Below the pieces are notes generated by a model. It made no database searches and was not told the origin of the DNA. It was given only the letters and a program-made list of their open reading frames with translations. A stretch of DNA of 56,116 bases from contig CABZRS010000005.1 of the NCBI GenBank assembly GCA_902528135.1, forward strand, positions 1 through 56,116, given 5' to 3'. The position numbers and the translations under genes are program-made. Below are positions 17,469 to 26,512 of the stretch, in pieces; position 1 is the stretch's first letter; each line of letters starts with the position of its first letter. The stretch comes from an uncultured Pelagibacteraceae bacterium. GTDB lineage: Bacteria > Pseudomonadota > Alphaproteobacteria > Pelagibacterales > Pelagibacteraceae.

Positions 17469-18974
17469 TTACATTACTACGCCTACTTGCCAAGGATTAA
17501 ACTCCTCGTCACCGTAGCCATTAATTTCACTTTTCGATTTATTTCCTGAAGCAGTGTTTACAACTAGATCAAATATTCTGTTTCCAACCTTTTCAATATC
17601 TTCTTTGCCTTCTGCAATAGTCCCACAATTTATATCCATATCTTCTTCCATTTTTTCATACATCGCAGTATTTGTAGATAATTTTAAACTTGGAACAGGT
17701 TTGCATCCAAAACATGAACCTCTACCTGTTGTAAAACAAATTACATTTGCACCTGAAGCAACTTGACCTGTTACAGACACTGGATCATACCCTGGAGAGT
17801 CCATAAAGTTAAAACCTTTATTTTTTAATGGTTCTGCATATTCAAGCACATCTTCTAAAATTGATTTACCACCTTTTGCAACTGCACCCAGTGACTTTTC
17901 AAGTATAGTAGTTAAACCACCTCGTTTATTTCCAGGAGCAGGATTATTATCCATTGTGCTGTTATTAATTGATGTATAGTTTTTCCACCATTTTAATCTT
18001 TCTATTAATTTGTCAGCTGTTTCTTGACTGTTAGCTCTATTAATTAGAAGATGCTCAGCCCCATAAATTTCAGGTGTTTCAGATAATATTGAACTTCCAC
18101 CTTTTTTAACTAACAAATCAGCTGCAACACCTAAAGCTGGATTTGCAGTAATACCCGAGTATCCATCTGATCCTCCACACTGAAGAGCTAATGTTAAATG
18201 ACTTACAGACTGGGGAGTTCTATTAATTTTGTTAGCTTCAGGTAATAAATTTTTTATTTGCGATAGAACTTTTTCGACAATTTTTTTTGTTCCACCTTCG
18301 TCCTGAATTGTTAAAAAATGAATTCTATTATGTTTTTTTATAGACTCATCAAACAAACTCACCTGAGCACATTCACAACCTAAGCCAATAACAAATACAT
18401 GAGAAAAATTTGGATGGTTCTTAAAACCATCAATTGTTCTTTGAAACATTTGCATTCCCTCGCTTACAGTATTCATTCCACATCCAGTTGAGTGAGTAAT
18501 AGGAACTATGCCATCAATGTTAGGATAATCATTTAGAATGTTAGAATATTTTATTTTTTCAACAATCATTTTAGTAACAGTTGCTGAACAGTTAACTGTA
18601 CTAACGATACCTATATAATTTCTGGTAGCTACTTGACCGTTATCTCTTAATATTCCATTGAAAAAGGTTTCAACTTTTTCATCAACAATTGTTTTTTTAT
18701 TTTTTACTTGAAATTCTCTATCAAATTCTTTGAATTCTAAATTATGTGAATGAACATGTTCACCAGCGGTAATATTTTTTGACGCAAATCCAATTATCTG
18801 ATCATACTTAATTATAGGATCACCTTTGTTTATGGGTTTTAAACAAACTTTGTGACCAAATGGTATAGGATCAATAGTGCTTATCTCTTGACCATTAATT
18901 TTCGTTTTTTCTGGTATAATAAACTGACTTACGCCTACATTATCATTTTTATTAAGTACAATTAGACTATTCAT
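17469..18974 (-). CDS. uxaA: Altronate/galactarate dehydratase family protein (UxaA/GarD-like)
   Basis: This is a predicted iron-dependent sugar-acid dehydratase giving a 2-keto-3-deoxy acid. The 501-residue protein has a short N-terminal SAF-like domain (about residues 1-90, with GEHVHSHN) and a large UxaA domain starting RDNGQVATRNYIG. Other marks are PITHSTGCGMN, LGCECAQVS, LQCGGSDGYSGITANPALG and GRGSCFGCKPVPSLKLSTN. It is divergent from the XylD-like dehydratase and shares its 47-base promoter region. Altronate is the family default; galactarate or another aldarate is possible. Confidence 0.82.
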   Translation of the reverse strand: MNSLIVLNKNDNVGVSQFIIPEKTKINGQEISTIDPIPFGHKVCLKPINKGDPIIKYDQIIGFASKNITAGEHVHSHNLEFKEFDREFQVKNKKTIVDEKVETFFNGILRDNGQVATRNYIGIVSTVNCSATVTKMIVEKIKYSNILNDYPNIDGIVPITHSTGCGMNTVSEGMQMFQRTIDGFKNHPNFSHVFVIGLGCECAQVSLFDESIKKHNRIHFLTIQDEGGTKKIVEKVLSQIKNLLPEANKINRTPQSVSHLTLALQCGGSDGYSGITANPALGVAADLLVKKGGSSILSETPEIYGAEHLLINRANSQETADKLIERLKWWKNYTSINNSTMDNNPAPGNKRGGLTTILEKSLGAVAKGGKSILEDVLEYAEPLKNKGFNFMDSPGYDPVSVTGQVASGANVICFTTGRGSCFGCKPVPSLKLSTNTAMYEKMEEDMDINCGTIAEGKEDIEKVGNRIFDLVVNTASGNKSKSEINGYGDEEFNPWQVGVVM

Positions 18975-18998
18975 TTTTTAATTTAGGTTTTATATATC

Positions 18999-19006
18999 AT
19001 TATAAT
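18999..19006. promoter_or_regulatory. Symmetrical -10 element between two divergent dehydratase genes
   Basis: ATTATAAT is its own reverse complement, so it gives a perfect TATAAT on each strand: 19001-19006 toward the XylD-like gene and 19004-18999 toward the UxaA-like gene. The implied plus-strand leader is only about 10 bases and the minus leader about 20. No good -35 is visible on either side. Confidence 0.5.
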
Positions 19007-19021
19007 ATATTTTATTATTTT

Positions 19022-20797
19022 ATGAAAAAGAAGAATTTAAGAAGTAAACAATGGTTTGACGACCCAAAAGATCCAGGCATGACAGCCATGTATTTAGAAA
19101 GATATCTAAATTACGGTCTTACAAGAAAAGAACTTCAATCAGGAAATCCAATAATTGGAATAGCCCAATCAGGGAGTGATTTATCTCCATGTAACAGACA
19201 TTTTTTGGATTTAAGTAAAAGAATTAAAGATGGAATTAGAAGAGCAGGTGGTATTCCGATGGAATTTCCTACTCACCCGATTCAAGAAACTGGAAAAAAG
19301 CCTACTGCAATGTTGGACAGAAACTTATCATATTTATCTTTAGTTGAGATACTTTATGGATACCCCCTTGATGGAGTTATACTTACAACTGGATGTGATA
19401 AAACTACCCCAGCAGCGTTAATGGCAGCTGCAACAGTTAATATTCCTGCAATAGTTTTATCTGGTGGTCCAATGCTTGATGGAAATTATAAAGGAAAGAA
19501 AGCTGGTGCAGGAACCATTATTTGGGAAGCAAGAAGATTGCATGCTAAGGGAGAAATTAATTACGAAGAATTTATGGATATGGCAGCAGCATCTTCACCA
19601 AGTCCTGGTCACTGTAATACAATGGGAACAGCTTCATCAATGAATTCTGTTGCTGAAGCATTAGGAATGTCTTTACCAGGATGCGCAGTGATACCTGCTC
19701 CTTATAGAGAAAGAGAACAAATTTCTTTTGAGACTGGATCTAGAATTGTAAAAATGGTTCACGAAGATTTAACTCCTTCAAAAATTATGACAAAGAAAGC
19801 TTTTGAAAATGCAGTAATAGTTGCAAGTGCTATAGGAGCTTCTAGTAATTGTACAACACATTTAATTGCTATCGCAAAACACATGGGTGTAAAATTTGAT
19901 TTATCGAATTGGCAAAAGCTTGGGCACAAAATACCTTTATTAGCAAACTGCCAACCTGCAGGTGAACATTTAATGGAAGGTTTTTACAGAGCTGGAGGTA
20001 TACCAGCAATCATGAAAGAATTAATGAAGAATAATAAAATTCACCATAACTTAATTACTGTAACTGGTAAAACAGTTGCGCAAAATTTAAAAAAAAAAAT
20101 TGATGTAGATAGAGATGTGATTAAAACATTTAAAGATAATTTGACTGATAAGGCTGGATTTCTAGTTATGAAAGGAAATTTCTTTTCATCAGCAATTATG
20201 AAAACTTCAGTAATTAGTAAAGAGTTTAGAGAGAGATATTTATCAAATCCTAAGCACCCTAATGTTTTTAAAGGTAAAGCAGTTGTTTTTGAGGGTCCAG
20301 AGGATTATCACCATAGGATTAATAGTAAGAAGTTAAATATTGATGAAAATTCAATTTTAATAATAAGAGGTTGTGGACCTGTTGGATATCCTGGATCTGC
20401 TGAGGTGGTTAATATGCAACCACCTGATAGACTACTAAAAAAAGGTATTAATGCACTTCCAACTCTTGGAGATGGAAGACAGAGTGGTACCTCTGAAAGC
20501 CCATCTATTCTTCATGTATCGCCAGAATCTGCCGTTGGCGGTGATTTAGCTATTGTTAAGACAGGAGATAAAATGACAATAGATCTTAATAAAAGAAGAG
20601 TTGATCTTCAAATATCAAAATCTGAATTTATTAAAAGAAGAAAAAAGAAAACGATAAAGAAACTTACAAATCAAACACCGTGGCAAGAAATATCTAGATC
20701 AAATGTTGGTCAACTTGAAGATGGTGCATGTATTATGTCAAGAGATCAGTATTTAGATATCACTAAAACAAAAGGAGTTCTAAGAAACTCTCATTAG
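19022..20797 (+). CDS. xylD: D-xylonate dehydratase-like enzyme (IlvD/Edd family)
   Basis: This enzyme would dehydrate a pentonate, probably D-xylonate, to 2-keto-3-deoxypentonate using an Fe-S cluster. The 591-residue protein has the IlvD/Edd cysteines Cys57 (DLSPCNRH), Cys125 (TTGCDKTTP) and Cys198 (GHCNTMGTAS), plus GPVGYPGSAEVVNMQPPD and LGDGRQSGTSESPSILHVSPE in the C-terminal part. The opening (RSKQWFDDP, MTAMYLERYLNYG) and the overall length match Caulobacter XylD rather than housekeeping IlvD. It sits between a UxaA-like gene and a 2-hydroxyacid dehydrogenase, which starts directly after its stop. L-arabonate or another aldonate is possible. Confidence 0.8.
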   Translation: MKKKNLRSKQWFDDPKDPGMTAMYLERYLNYGLTRKELQSGNPIIGIAQSGSDLSPCNRHFLDLSKRIKDGIRRAGGIPMEFPTHPIQETGKKPTAMLDRNLSYLSLVEILYGYPLDGVILTTGCDKTTPAALMAAATVNIPAIVLSGGPMLDGNYKGKKAGAGTIIWEARRLHAKGEINYEEFMDMAAASSPSPGHCNTMGTASSMNSVAEALGMSLPGCAVIPAPYREREQISFETGSRIVKMVHEDLTPSKIMTKKAFENAVIVASAIGASSNCTTHLIAIAKHMGVKFDLSNWQKLGHKIPLLANCQPAGEHLMEGFYRAGGIPAIMKELMKNNKIHHNLITVTGKTVAQNLKKKIDVDRDVIKTFKDNLTDKAGFLVMKGNFFSSAIMKTSVISKEFRERYLSNPKHPNVFKGKAVVFEGPEDYHHRINSKKLNIDENSILIIRGCGPVGYPGSAEVVNMQPPDRLLKKGINALPTLGDGRQSGTSESPSILHVSPESAVGGDLAIVKTGDKMTIDLNKRRVDLQISKSEFIKRRKKKTIKKLTNQTPWQEISRSNVGQLEDGACIMSRDQYLDITKTKGVLRNSH

Positions 20798-21766
20798 ATG
20801 AAACCAAAAATTTTAGTTTCTCGAAAAATTTCTGATGGTGCTGAAGAAATATTAAAAAAAGAATTTGATGTAACTCTTAATTTAGAAGACAAACCTTACA
20901 ACTATGAGGAATTAATAAAACTTGCTAATGAGTATGATGGTTTAATCTCAACAAGTTTTGATAAATTAGATAAAAATTTTTTTGATAATTTAAACGGAAA
21001 ATTAAAAATGATTGGTCATGTTGGGGTTGGATATGACAATATTCATACACAATCAGCTAAAGAAAAAAATATCAAGGTTTCAAATACACCAAATGTATTA
21101 AATGATGCTGTAGCAGAAATAACAATCCTTTTAATTTTAGCATCGGCAAGAAGAATTGGAGAGGCTTACAATCTAGTCAAGTCAAATACTTGGAAAGATC
21201 ATAGACCAGATATTACTAAATTAATGGTAGGTAACGAAATTACAGGAAAAACTTTAGGTATAATAGGTATGGGAAGGATTGGCCAAATAGTTGCAGATAG
21301 GGCCAGAGCTTTTAAAATGAAAATAGTTTATTACAATAGAAATAAGTTAGCTAATGATTTAGAAAAAGATGCAACTTATTACCCAGATTTAAAATCAATG
21401 CTTCCAAATTGTGATTATGTAAGTTTGCATACTCCTGCTACCGCAGAAACTAAAAATATAATTAATTCAGAATGTTTAAAATTATTTCCAAAACATTCTG
21501 TTTTTATAAATACTTCTAGAGGATCAACGGTAGACGATAATGCTCTGATTGAAGCTTTACAAAATAAAAAAATCTATGGAGCTGGATTAGATGTTTTTAA
21601 TAATGAACCTAACCTTGACAAGAGATATTTAGAGTTAGAAAATTGTTTTGTTCTTCCTCATGTAGGTAGTGCGACACATGAAACTCGATTAGCTATGAGT
21701 ATGTTAGCTGTTAATAATATAAAATGTTTTTTTTCTCAAAAACCTCTGTTATCAGAAGTTGTTTAA
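20798..21766 (+). CDS. D-2-hydroxyacid dehydrogenase (glyoxylate/hydroxypyruvate reductase-like)
   Basis: This is a cytoplasmic NAD(P)H-dependent reductase of 322 residues. It has the Rossmann motif GIIGMGRIGQIVADRA near residue 150, the conserved NTSRGSTVDDNALIEAL region, the catalytic Arg there, and LPHVGSATHETR with the catalytic His. It starts with no gap after the XylD-like gene. Reduction or recycling of glyoxylate formed from glycolate would fit the pathway proposed for this region, but the substrate is an inference. Confidence 0.82.
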   Translation: MKPKILVSRKISDGAEEILKKEFDVTLNLEDKPYNYEELIKLANEYDGLISTSFDKLDKNFFDNLNGKLKMIGHVGVGYDNIHTQSAKEKNIKVSNTPNVLNDAVAEITILLILASARRIGEAYNLVKSNTWKDHRPDITKLMVGNEITGKTLGIIGMGRIGQIVADRARAFKMKIVYYNRNKLANDLEKDATYYPDLKSMLPNCDYVSLHTPATAETKNIINSECLKLFPKHSVFINTSRGSTVDDNALIEALQNKKIYGAGLDVFNNEPNLDKRYLELENCFVLPHVGSATHETRLAMSMLAVNNIKCFFSQKPLLSEVV

Positions 21767-21890
21767 ATAACACAACTTTTAGTTGCAATTATATAAACTA
21801 ATTATCTTTAGAATTTTATTTCTGTCTTTTATTTGAATTTTTTTTCTCTTTATGTTTAAATTTAGAAAAACATAACCGAGAGGGAAAATA

Positions 21891-22907
21891 ATGTTAAAAT
21901 TAATAACAAAAATAACTGCTGCGATTGCTGTAGTGTCTATTGCTTTGTTTGGTTCTGCTAACGCAAAAACTCTAAAAATAGAAACTCACTTTACGGCTAG
22001 CTCACCAAATGGTGAAGTTGCAGCTCAATTCGCTAAAAACGTAGAAAAGTTTTCTGGCGGAAGCTTAAAAGTACAAATGTTCTACTCATCATCAGTTACA
22101 GGAAAGTCTGCTGAGGTATTTAACTCTGCACAAACTGGAATTATTGACTGTGATATGACAGGTGCTGGATACCAAACTGGTAAAAATGCAGCTTTTCAAT
22201 TCGCAGGTGACGTTATGGGTGGATATGATAACCCGTATCAACAATACGACTTCTTAAAGTTCCCAGGAGCTCAAGAAGCTGTTGATGCACTATACAACAA
22301 ATATGGGATGACTTTAATTGGTTGGTGGATACCAGGACATGAGTCTCTAATATCTAGTAAACCAATTCCAGATGTTGCATCTATCAAAGACTTTAAATTT
22401 AGATCGCCTCCAGGAATGGAAAGTATGATCTTTACAGCATTAGGTGCTAAGCCGATTGTAATGGATTTTGGTGAAGTTCCAACTGCTTTACAAACTGGTC
22501 TAATTGATGGTGCTGACTATTCATCTTTAGCAACTAACTATGCAGGAGGACACTATGAGCAAAATAAATATGCTACATATCCAGGTTTCCACTCTATGCC
22601 AGCTGACCACTTAGCTTGTAATACAAAAGTTTGGAACAAGTTAAAGCCTCATGAAAAAGGTGCAATGCTAGCTGCAATTGAGATCTGCGGTAGAACAATC
22701 ACTAGTTTAGTTGAGAGAAAAAATGCTGAAGCAGTTAAAGCTTTAACTGCTATGGGTGTTACTCTTCATGACTGGTCTAGAGAAGATAGACTTAAGTTCA
22801 GAAATGCTGCTTTAGGCGCTTGGGAAGAATGGAAGAAAAAATCTCCTGAGGCTGCTGCTCTTATTGAGATACACAAAGCTTACATGAAAGCTAACGGTAT
22901 CCTATAA
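21891..22907 (+). CDS. dctP: TRAP transporter substrate-binding protein (DctP family)
   Basis: This periplasmic protein binds an organic or sugar acid for TRAP import. The 338-residue protein has a signal peptide ending SANA before KTLKIETHF, and ASSPNGEVAAQFAKNVEKFSGG near the mature start. The ligand region FKFRSPPGMESMIFTALGAK holds the Arg that binds a carboxylate in this family, followed by VPTALQTGLIDGAD. ATG 21891 has GAGAGGGA just upstream. It is the first gene of a TRAP operon leading into sugar-acid catabolic genes. Confidence 0.88.
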   Translation: MLKLITKITAAIAVVSIALFGSANAKTLKIETHFTASSPNGEVAAQFAKNVEKFSGGSLKVQMFYSSSVTGKSAEVFNSAQTGIIDCDMTGAGYQTGKNAAFQFAGDVMGGYDNPYQQYDFLKFPGAQEAVDALYNKYGMTLIGWWIPGHESLISSKPIPDVASIKDFKFRSPPGMESMIFTALGAKPIVMDFGEVPTALQTGLIDGADYSSLATNYAGGHYEQNKYATYPGFHSMPADHLACNTKVWNKLKPHEKGAMLAAIEICGRTITSLVERKNAEAVKALTAMGVTLHDWSREDRLKFRNAALGAWEEWKKKSPEAAALIEIHKAYMKANGIL

Positions 22908-22930
22908 TTGTTAGCAACATAAAAAAAACT

Positions 22931-22952
22931 GAAGGGCCTGAAATGGCCCTTC
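22931..22952 (+). terminator. Hairpin between dctP and dctQ
   Basis: GAAGGGCC (22931-22938) pairs with GGCCCTTC (22945-22952) around a 6-base loop. A T7 run follows only after a further 10 bases, so it may be a weak terminator or a transcript-stabilising hairpin. It occupies the same position as the true terminators after other binding-protein genes. Confidence 0.6.
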
Positions 22953-22974
22953 TTACTAAACAATTTTTTTGCCA

Positions 22975-23559
22975 ATGGACAATAAAGATCTTCAAGATAA
23001 ACAATTAAAAGAGCAAAGTGAAAAAGTTGCAAGTAAAGACGATTTTCCAATTTTTTGGATAGATAGAATTTCTCTATTTTTAAGCCATACAATAAAATAT
23101 TTAATTCCTGTAATAGTACTTGTGATGATGTACGAAATTTTCATGAGATATGTCTTGTTTAAACCTACCTTATGGGCCAATGAATTATGCCTATGGCTGG
23201 CTGGCGTTTGTTATTTAGTTGGCGGGATATATGCAACAAGATTAAGAAGCCATATTAGAATAGTATTATTATACGATTATGTTGGTAGACCAACACAGCG
23301 AATTTTTGATCTTATTAGTACTATAGTTATTGTTCTTTTTGCAGGGGCTGTAATTTATGGTGGTATGGAGGATGCTTACAGATCATTTGTAAACTGGGAG
23401 AGATTTGCAACGTATTGGGACCCACCGATACCAGCTACTATGAAACCACTTACACTAATATGTGTATTTCTTATTGCACTTCAGTCTATTAACAATTTAA
23501 TAATTGATTGGAGAAATCCTAAAGAAAGACAATACGATCCCGCTAAAGATTTAGAATAA
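22975..23559 (+). CDS. dctQ: TRAP transporter small permease (DctQ family)
   Basis: This small four-helix inner-membrane TRAP subunit has 194 residues with a long charged N-terminal cytoplasmic stretch (about 45 residues). It has the DctQ-typical RYVLFKPTLWANELCLWLAGVCYLVGG, in which the W-x-x-E region is conserved. I chose ATG 22975; an in-frame TTG six bases earlier is less likely. DctM begins one base after its stop. Confidence 0.85.
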   Translation: MDNKDLQDKQLKEQSEKVASKDDFPIFWIDRISLFLSHTIKYLIPVIVLVMMYEIFMRYVLFKPTLWANELCLWLAGVCYLVGGIYATRLRSHIRIVLLYDYVGRPTQRIFDLISTIVIVLFAGAVIYGGMEDAYRSFVNWERFATYWDPPIPATMKPLTLICVFLIALQSINNLIIDWRNPKERQYDPAKDLE

Positions 23560-23560
23560 T

Positions 23561-24883
23561 ATGGAATTTGAAATAGGAACACTCTCAATAATACTGATTG
23601 TTGGATTGCTAGCTCTTATAGCTATTGGTGTTCCAATGGGTTTTGCCTCAGGTTTTATGGGTGCGGTACTCGTATTTTTATATATAGGTGAGCATGCATT
23701 AGGAATTTTACTTTCAAGATATTATTCTCTTGTTGTAACGTATTCTTTCTTATCAGTACCCTTGTTTATATTCATGGCCTCCTTACTTGAACGCTCTAAC
23801 ATCGCGAGAGATTTATATGATGCATTAAATGCTTGGTTAAGAAAAACTAGAGGAGGGGTAGGTGTTGTAACTGCAATCATGGCAACAATTATGGCTGCTA
23901 TGAGTGGAATTATTGGAGGAGAAATAGTTTTATTAGGGCTTATTGCGCTACCTCAGATGTTGAGATTGAAATATGATCAAGATATGTCGATTGGTATTAT
24001 TTGTGCATCAGGTTCTCTAGGTACAATGATACCTCCATCTATTGTTTTAATTATATATGGATTAACAACAGAAACATCAATTACAATGTTATTCCAAGAA
24101 GCTATTGTTCCAGGTTTAATGATTTCAGGTTTAATAATTACTTACATTCTAATACGAACAAGATTACAACCGCATCTTGCACCATTAAGTGATGAGCCAG
24201 CTTTAACTTTAAAAGAAAAAATGTCTTACCTCCCAGGTCTTTTACCACCAATTGGTATTGTAATAATTGTTTTAGGTTCAATTTATTCTGGAATAACAGG
24301 TATCACTGAAGCAGCTGGAATGGGTGTAGTTGCAACATTAATTATAATAGGTGCAAGAAAAGAACTTACATGGTTTTTATTTAAAGATGCACTTGTTAGA
24401 ACTTTTAAAGCATCAGGTACGATTTTAACAATTACATTTGGAGCTACAGTTTTAGCTGGAGCTTATTCTTTAGCGGGTGGACCAACTTATGTAGCTGAAA
24501 CTATTTTAGCTTATGATTTAAAACCAATGTATTTAATCTTTATGATGCAAGTAATGTTTTTGATAATGGGTGCTTTTATGGATTGGGTTGGAATTGTTCT
24601 TCTAGCAATGCCTGTGTTTTTACCAATAGTTCTTGCACTTGGTTTTGATCCTATTTGGTTTGGAATACTATTTTGTGTTAATATGCAGGTATCATTTTTA
24701 AGCCCACCTTTTGGTCCAGCAGCTTTTTATTTAAAATCAGTAGCACCTCCACATATTTCATTAACAGATATTTTCAGAGGATTTGCTCCATTCGTAGTAA
24801 TTCAGTTAATTGTTTTAGCATGTGTAATGTACTTTCCAGAAGCAATGACACAAAATTTCCACGAATTCGTACCCAAAAAATAA
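23561..24883 (+). CDS. dctM: TRAP transporter large permease (DctM family)
   Basis: This is the large inner-membrane TRAP subunit, coupled to the sodium gradient in the family, 440 residues with about twelve helices. Recognisable segments are PLFIFMASLLERSNIARDLY, MSGIIGGEIVLLGLIALPQM, ASGSLGTMIPPSIVLIIYG and FLSPPFGPAAFYLKSVAPP near the C terminus. It follows dctQ by one base and the next enzyme gene begins immediately after its stop. Confidence 0.92.
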   Translation: MEFEIGTLSIILIVGLLALIAIGVPMGFASGFMGAVLVFLYIGEHALGILLSRYYSLVVTYSFLSVPLFIFMASLLERSNIARDLYDALNAWLRKTRGGVGVVTAIMATIMAAMSGIIGGEIVLLGLIALPQMLRLKYDQDMSIGIICASGSLGTMIPPSIVLIIYGLTTETSITMLFQEAIVPGLMISGLIITYILIRTRLQPHLAPLSDEPALTLKEKMSYLPGLLPPIGIVIIVLGSIYSGITGITEAAGMGVVATLIIIGARKELTWFLFKDALVRTFKASGTILTITFGATVLAGAYSLAGGPTYVAETILAYDLKPMYLIFMMQVMFLIMGAFMDWVGIVLLAMPVFLPIVLALGFDPIWFGILFCVNMQVSFLSPPFGPAAFYLKSVAPPHISLTDIFRGFAPFVVIQLIVLACVMYFPEAMTQNFHEFVPKK

Positions 24884-25756
24884 ATGAAAAAAAAAATAGG
24901 TTTTATAGGCATAGGCCTGATGGGCCTGCCAATGTCTAAAAATTTAGTAAAAGCTGGATATAATTTAACAGTATTCAACAGATCAAAGAATAAAGCAGAG
25001 CCACTAAAAGAATTTGGTGCAAAAATTTCAAATACGTTAAAAAATGCTGTGGATGGAAGTGATATTGTTATCACAATGTTAACAGATGATACTGCTGTTG
25101 ATGAGGTGATGAATAACGATGATTTTACAAAAAGCTTAAAATCTGGTGCCATAGTTATTGATATGAGTTCAGTTAAACCAACTACAGCAACTAAACATGG
25201 TAATAATTTAAAATTAAAAAATATAAATTATTTGGACGCACCTGTATCTGGAGGAACAATTGGTGCAGAGGAAGCCTCGTTAGCTATAATGGTTGGGGGA
25301 GAGCAAAATATTTTTGATGATGCATTTGATATTTTAAAAAAAATGGGTAACCCAACATTAGTCGGTCCAATTGGAAGTGGACAAGTTTCAAAATTAGCAA
25401 ATCAAATCATAGTTGGTTTAACAATTGGTGCTGTTGCAGAGGCTGTTACTCTTTGTGAAAAAGCTGGAGCAGATCCAAATAAAATGATCAAAGCTTTGTC
25501 AGGTGGATGGGCAGATAGCAAAGTTCTACAGACACATGGAAAAAGAATGATCAATAAAGATTTTACTCCAAAAGGTAGAACATCAGTTCATTTAAAAGAT
25601 ATGAATAATATCTTAGAATGTGCCAATAATTATAATACTCATTTACCTATTTCAAATTTGGTTAAAGAAATGTATAAATCTCTTGTTGAAAATGGACATG
25701 GTGAAACAGACCATAGTTCACTTTATAAAGAAATTGAAAGGATAAATAATAAATGA
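24884..25756 (+). CDS. Tartronate semialdehyde reductase-like dehydrogenase (3-hydroxyisobutyrate dehydrogenase family)
   Basis: This NAD(P)-dependent beta-hydroxyacid dehydrogenase has 290 residues. It has GFIGIGLMGLPMSKNL at the N terminus, the substrate motif DAPVSGGTIGAEEASLAIMV (118-137) and the catalytic Lys170 (KLANQII). The segment resembles GarR/GlxR tartronate semialdehyde reductases, which make glycerate. It lies directly after dctM and overlaps the next SDR gene by 4 bases. Other beta-hydroxyacids are possible. Confidence 0.8.
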   Translation: MKKKIGFIGIGLMGLPMSKNLVKAGYNLTVFNRSKNKAEPLKEFGAKISNTLKNAVDGSDIVITMLTDDTAVDEVMNNDDFTKSLKSGAIVIDMSSVKPTTATKHGNNLKLKNINYLDAPVSGGTIGAEEASLAIMVGGEQNIFDDAFDILKKMGNPTLVGPIGSGQVSKLANQIIVGLTIGAVAEAVTLCEKAGADPNKMIKALSGGWADSKVLQTHGKRMINKDFTPKGRTSVHLKDMNNILECANNYNTHLPISNLVKEMYKSLVENGHGETDHSSLYKEIERINNK

Positions 25757-26496
25757 GTGGAAGATTAGAGGGTAAAAAAATTGTAGTTACGGCAGCAGGC
25801 CAAGGTATCGGAAAAGCAACAGCAATCGCTTTTCATAATGAAGGGGCCCATGTAATAGCAACAGATTTGAATGAAAAAACTTTAGCTGATTTAAATAAAG
25901 AATATCCTAATATTAAAATTAAAACTTTAGACTCTACAGACAACAAAGCAATTTTAGATTTTGTTAAAACACTCGATGAAGTAAATGTTCTATTTAATGC
26001 AGTAGGATTTGTTCATCATGGAACAATTTTAGATTGCGAAGAAAAAGATTGGGATTTTTCTTTTGATGTAAACATTAAATCTATGTATTTCATGTGCAGA
26101 GCAATTTTACCGTTAATGGTGAAGCAAAATGGTGGAAGTATAATCAATGTTTCGTCTATTGCCTCTAGTTTAAAAGGTTTACCAAATAGATTTGTTTATG
26201 GCGCTTCAAAAGCTGCAATTATTGGGTTAACTAAGTCTATAGCTTCAGACTTTGTAAAACAAAATATTAGATGTAATTCAATAGCACCAGGAACAGTTTT
26301 CTCTCCTTCTTGGCAAGATAGAGTAAACCAGAGTCCTGATCCTGTTCAAGCTAAGAAAGATTTTATAGCAAGACAACCAATGGGAAGACTAGGAACAGCT
26401 GAAGAAATTGCTTCTATGGCTATTTATTTAGCTGGCGATGAATCAACATTTACAACAGGAAATACATTTTCTGTTGATGGTGGAATGACAATTTAA
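25753..26496 (+). CDS. 2-keto-3-deoxy-sugar-acid 4-dehydrogenase-like SDR (L-fuconate-route / BDH2-like)
   Basis: This SDR would oxidise C4 of a 2-keto-3-deoxy aldonate to a 2,4-diketo acid. The 247-residue protein has TAAGQGIGKA (13-22), FNAVGFVHHGTILDCEEKDW (81-100), Ser135, Arg146, Tyr149 and Lys153. The run GFVHHGT.LDCEEKDWDFS and the NR-x-VY context are shared with human BDH2/DHRS6 and with bacterial 2-keto-3-deoxy-L-fuconate dehydrogenases, and set it apart from generic FabG. The next gene encodes the hydrolase expected to act on its product. C5 or C6 substrate preference cannot be decided. Confidence 0.78.
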   Translation: MSGRLEGKKIVVTAAGQGIGKATAIAFHNEGAHVIATDLNEKTLADLNKEYPNIKIKTLDSTDNKAILDFVKTLDEVNVLFNAVGFVHHGTILDCEEKDWDFSFDVNIKSMYFMCRAILPLMVKQNGGSIINVSSIASSLKGLPNRFVYGASKAAIIGLTKSIASDFVKQNIRCNSIAPGTVFSPSWQDRVNQSPDPVQAKKDFIARQPMGRLGTAEEIASMAIYLAGDESTFTTGNTFSVDGGMTI

Positions 26497-26512
26497 ATAT
26501 AAAGGAGAAACA

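Noticed and set aside
21767..21890. Promoter search upstream of dctP
   Set aside because: TTGCAA with an 18-base spacer gives only TTTAGA as -10; other pairs have wrong spacing, so no promoter is listed.
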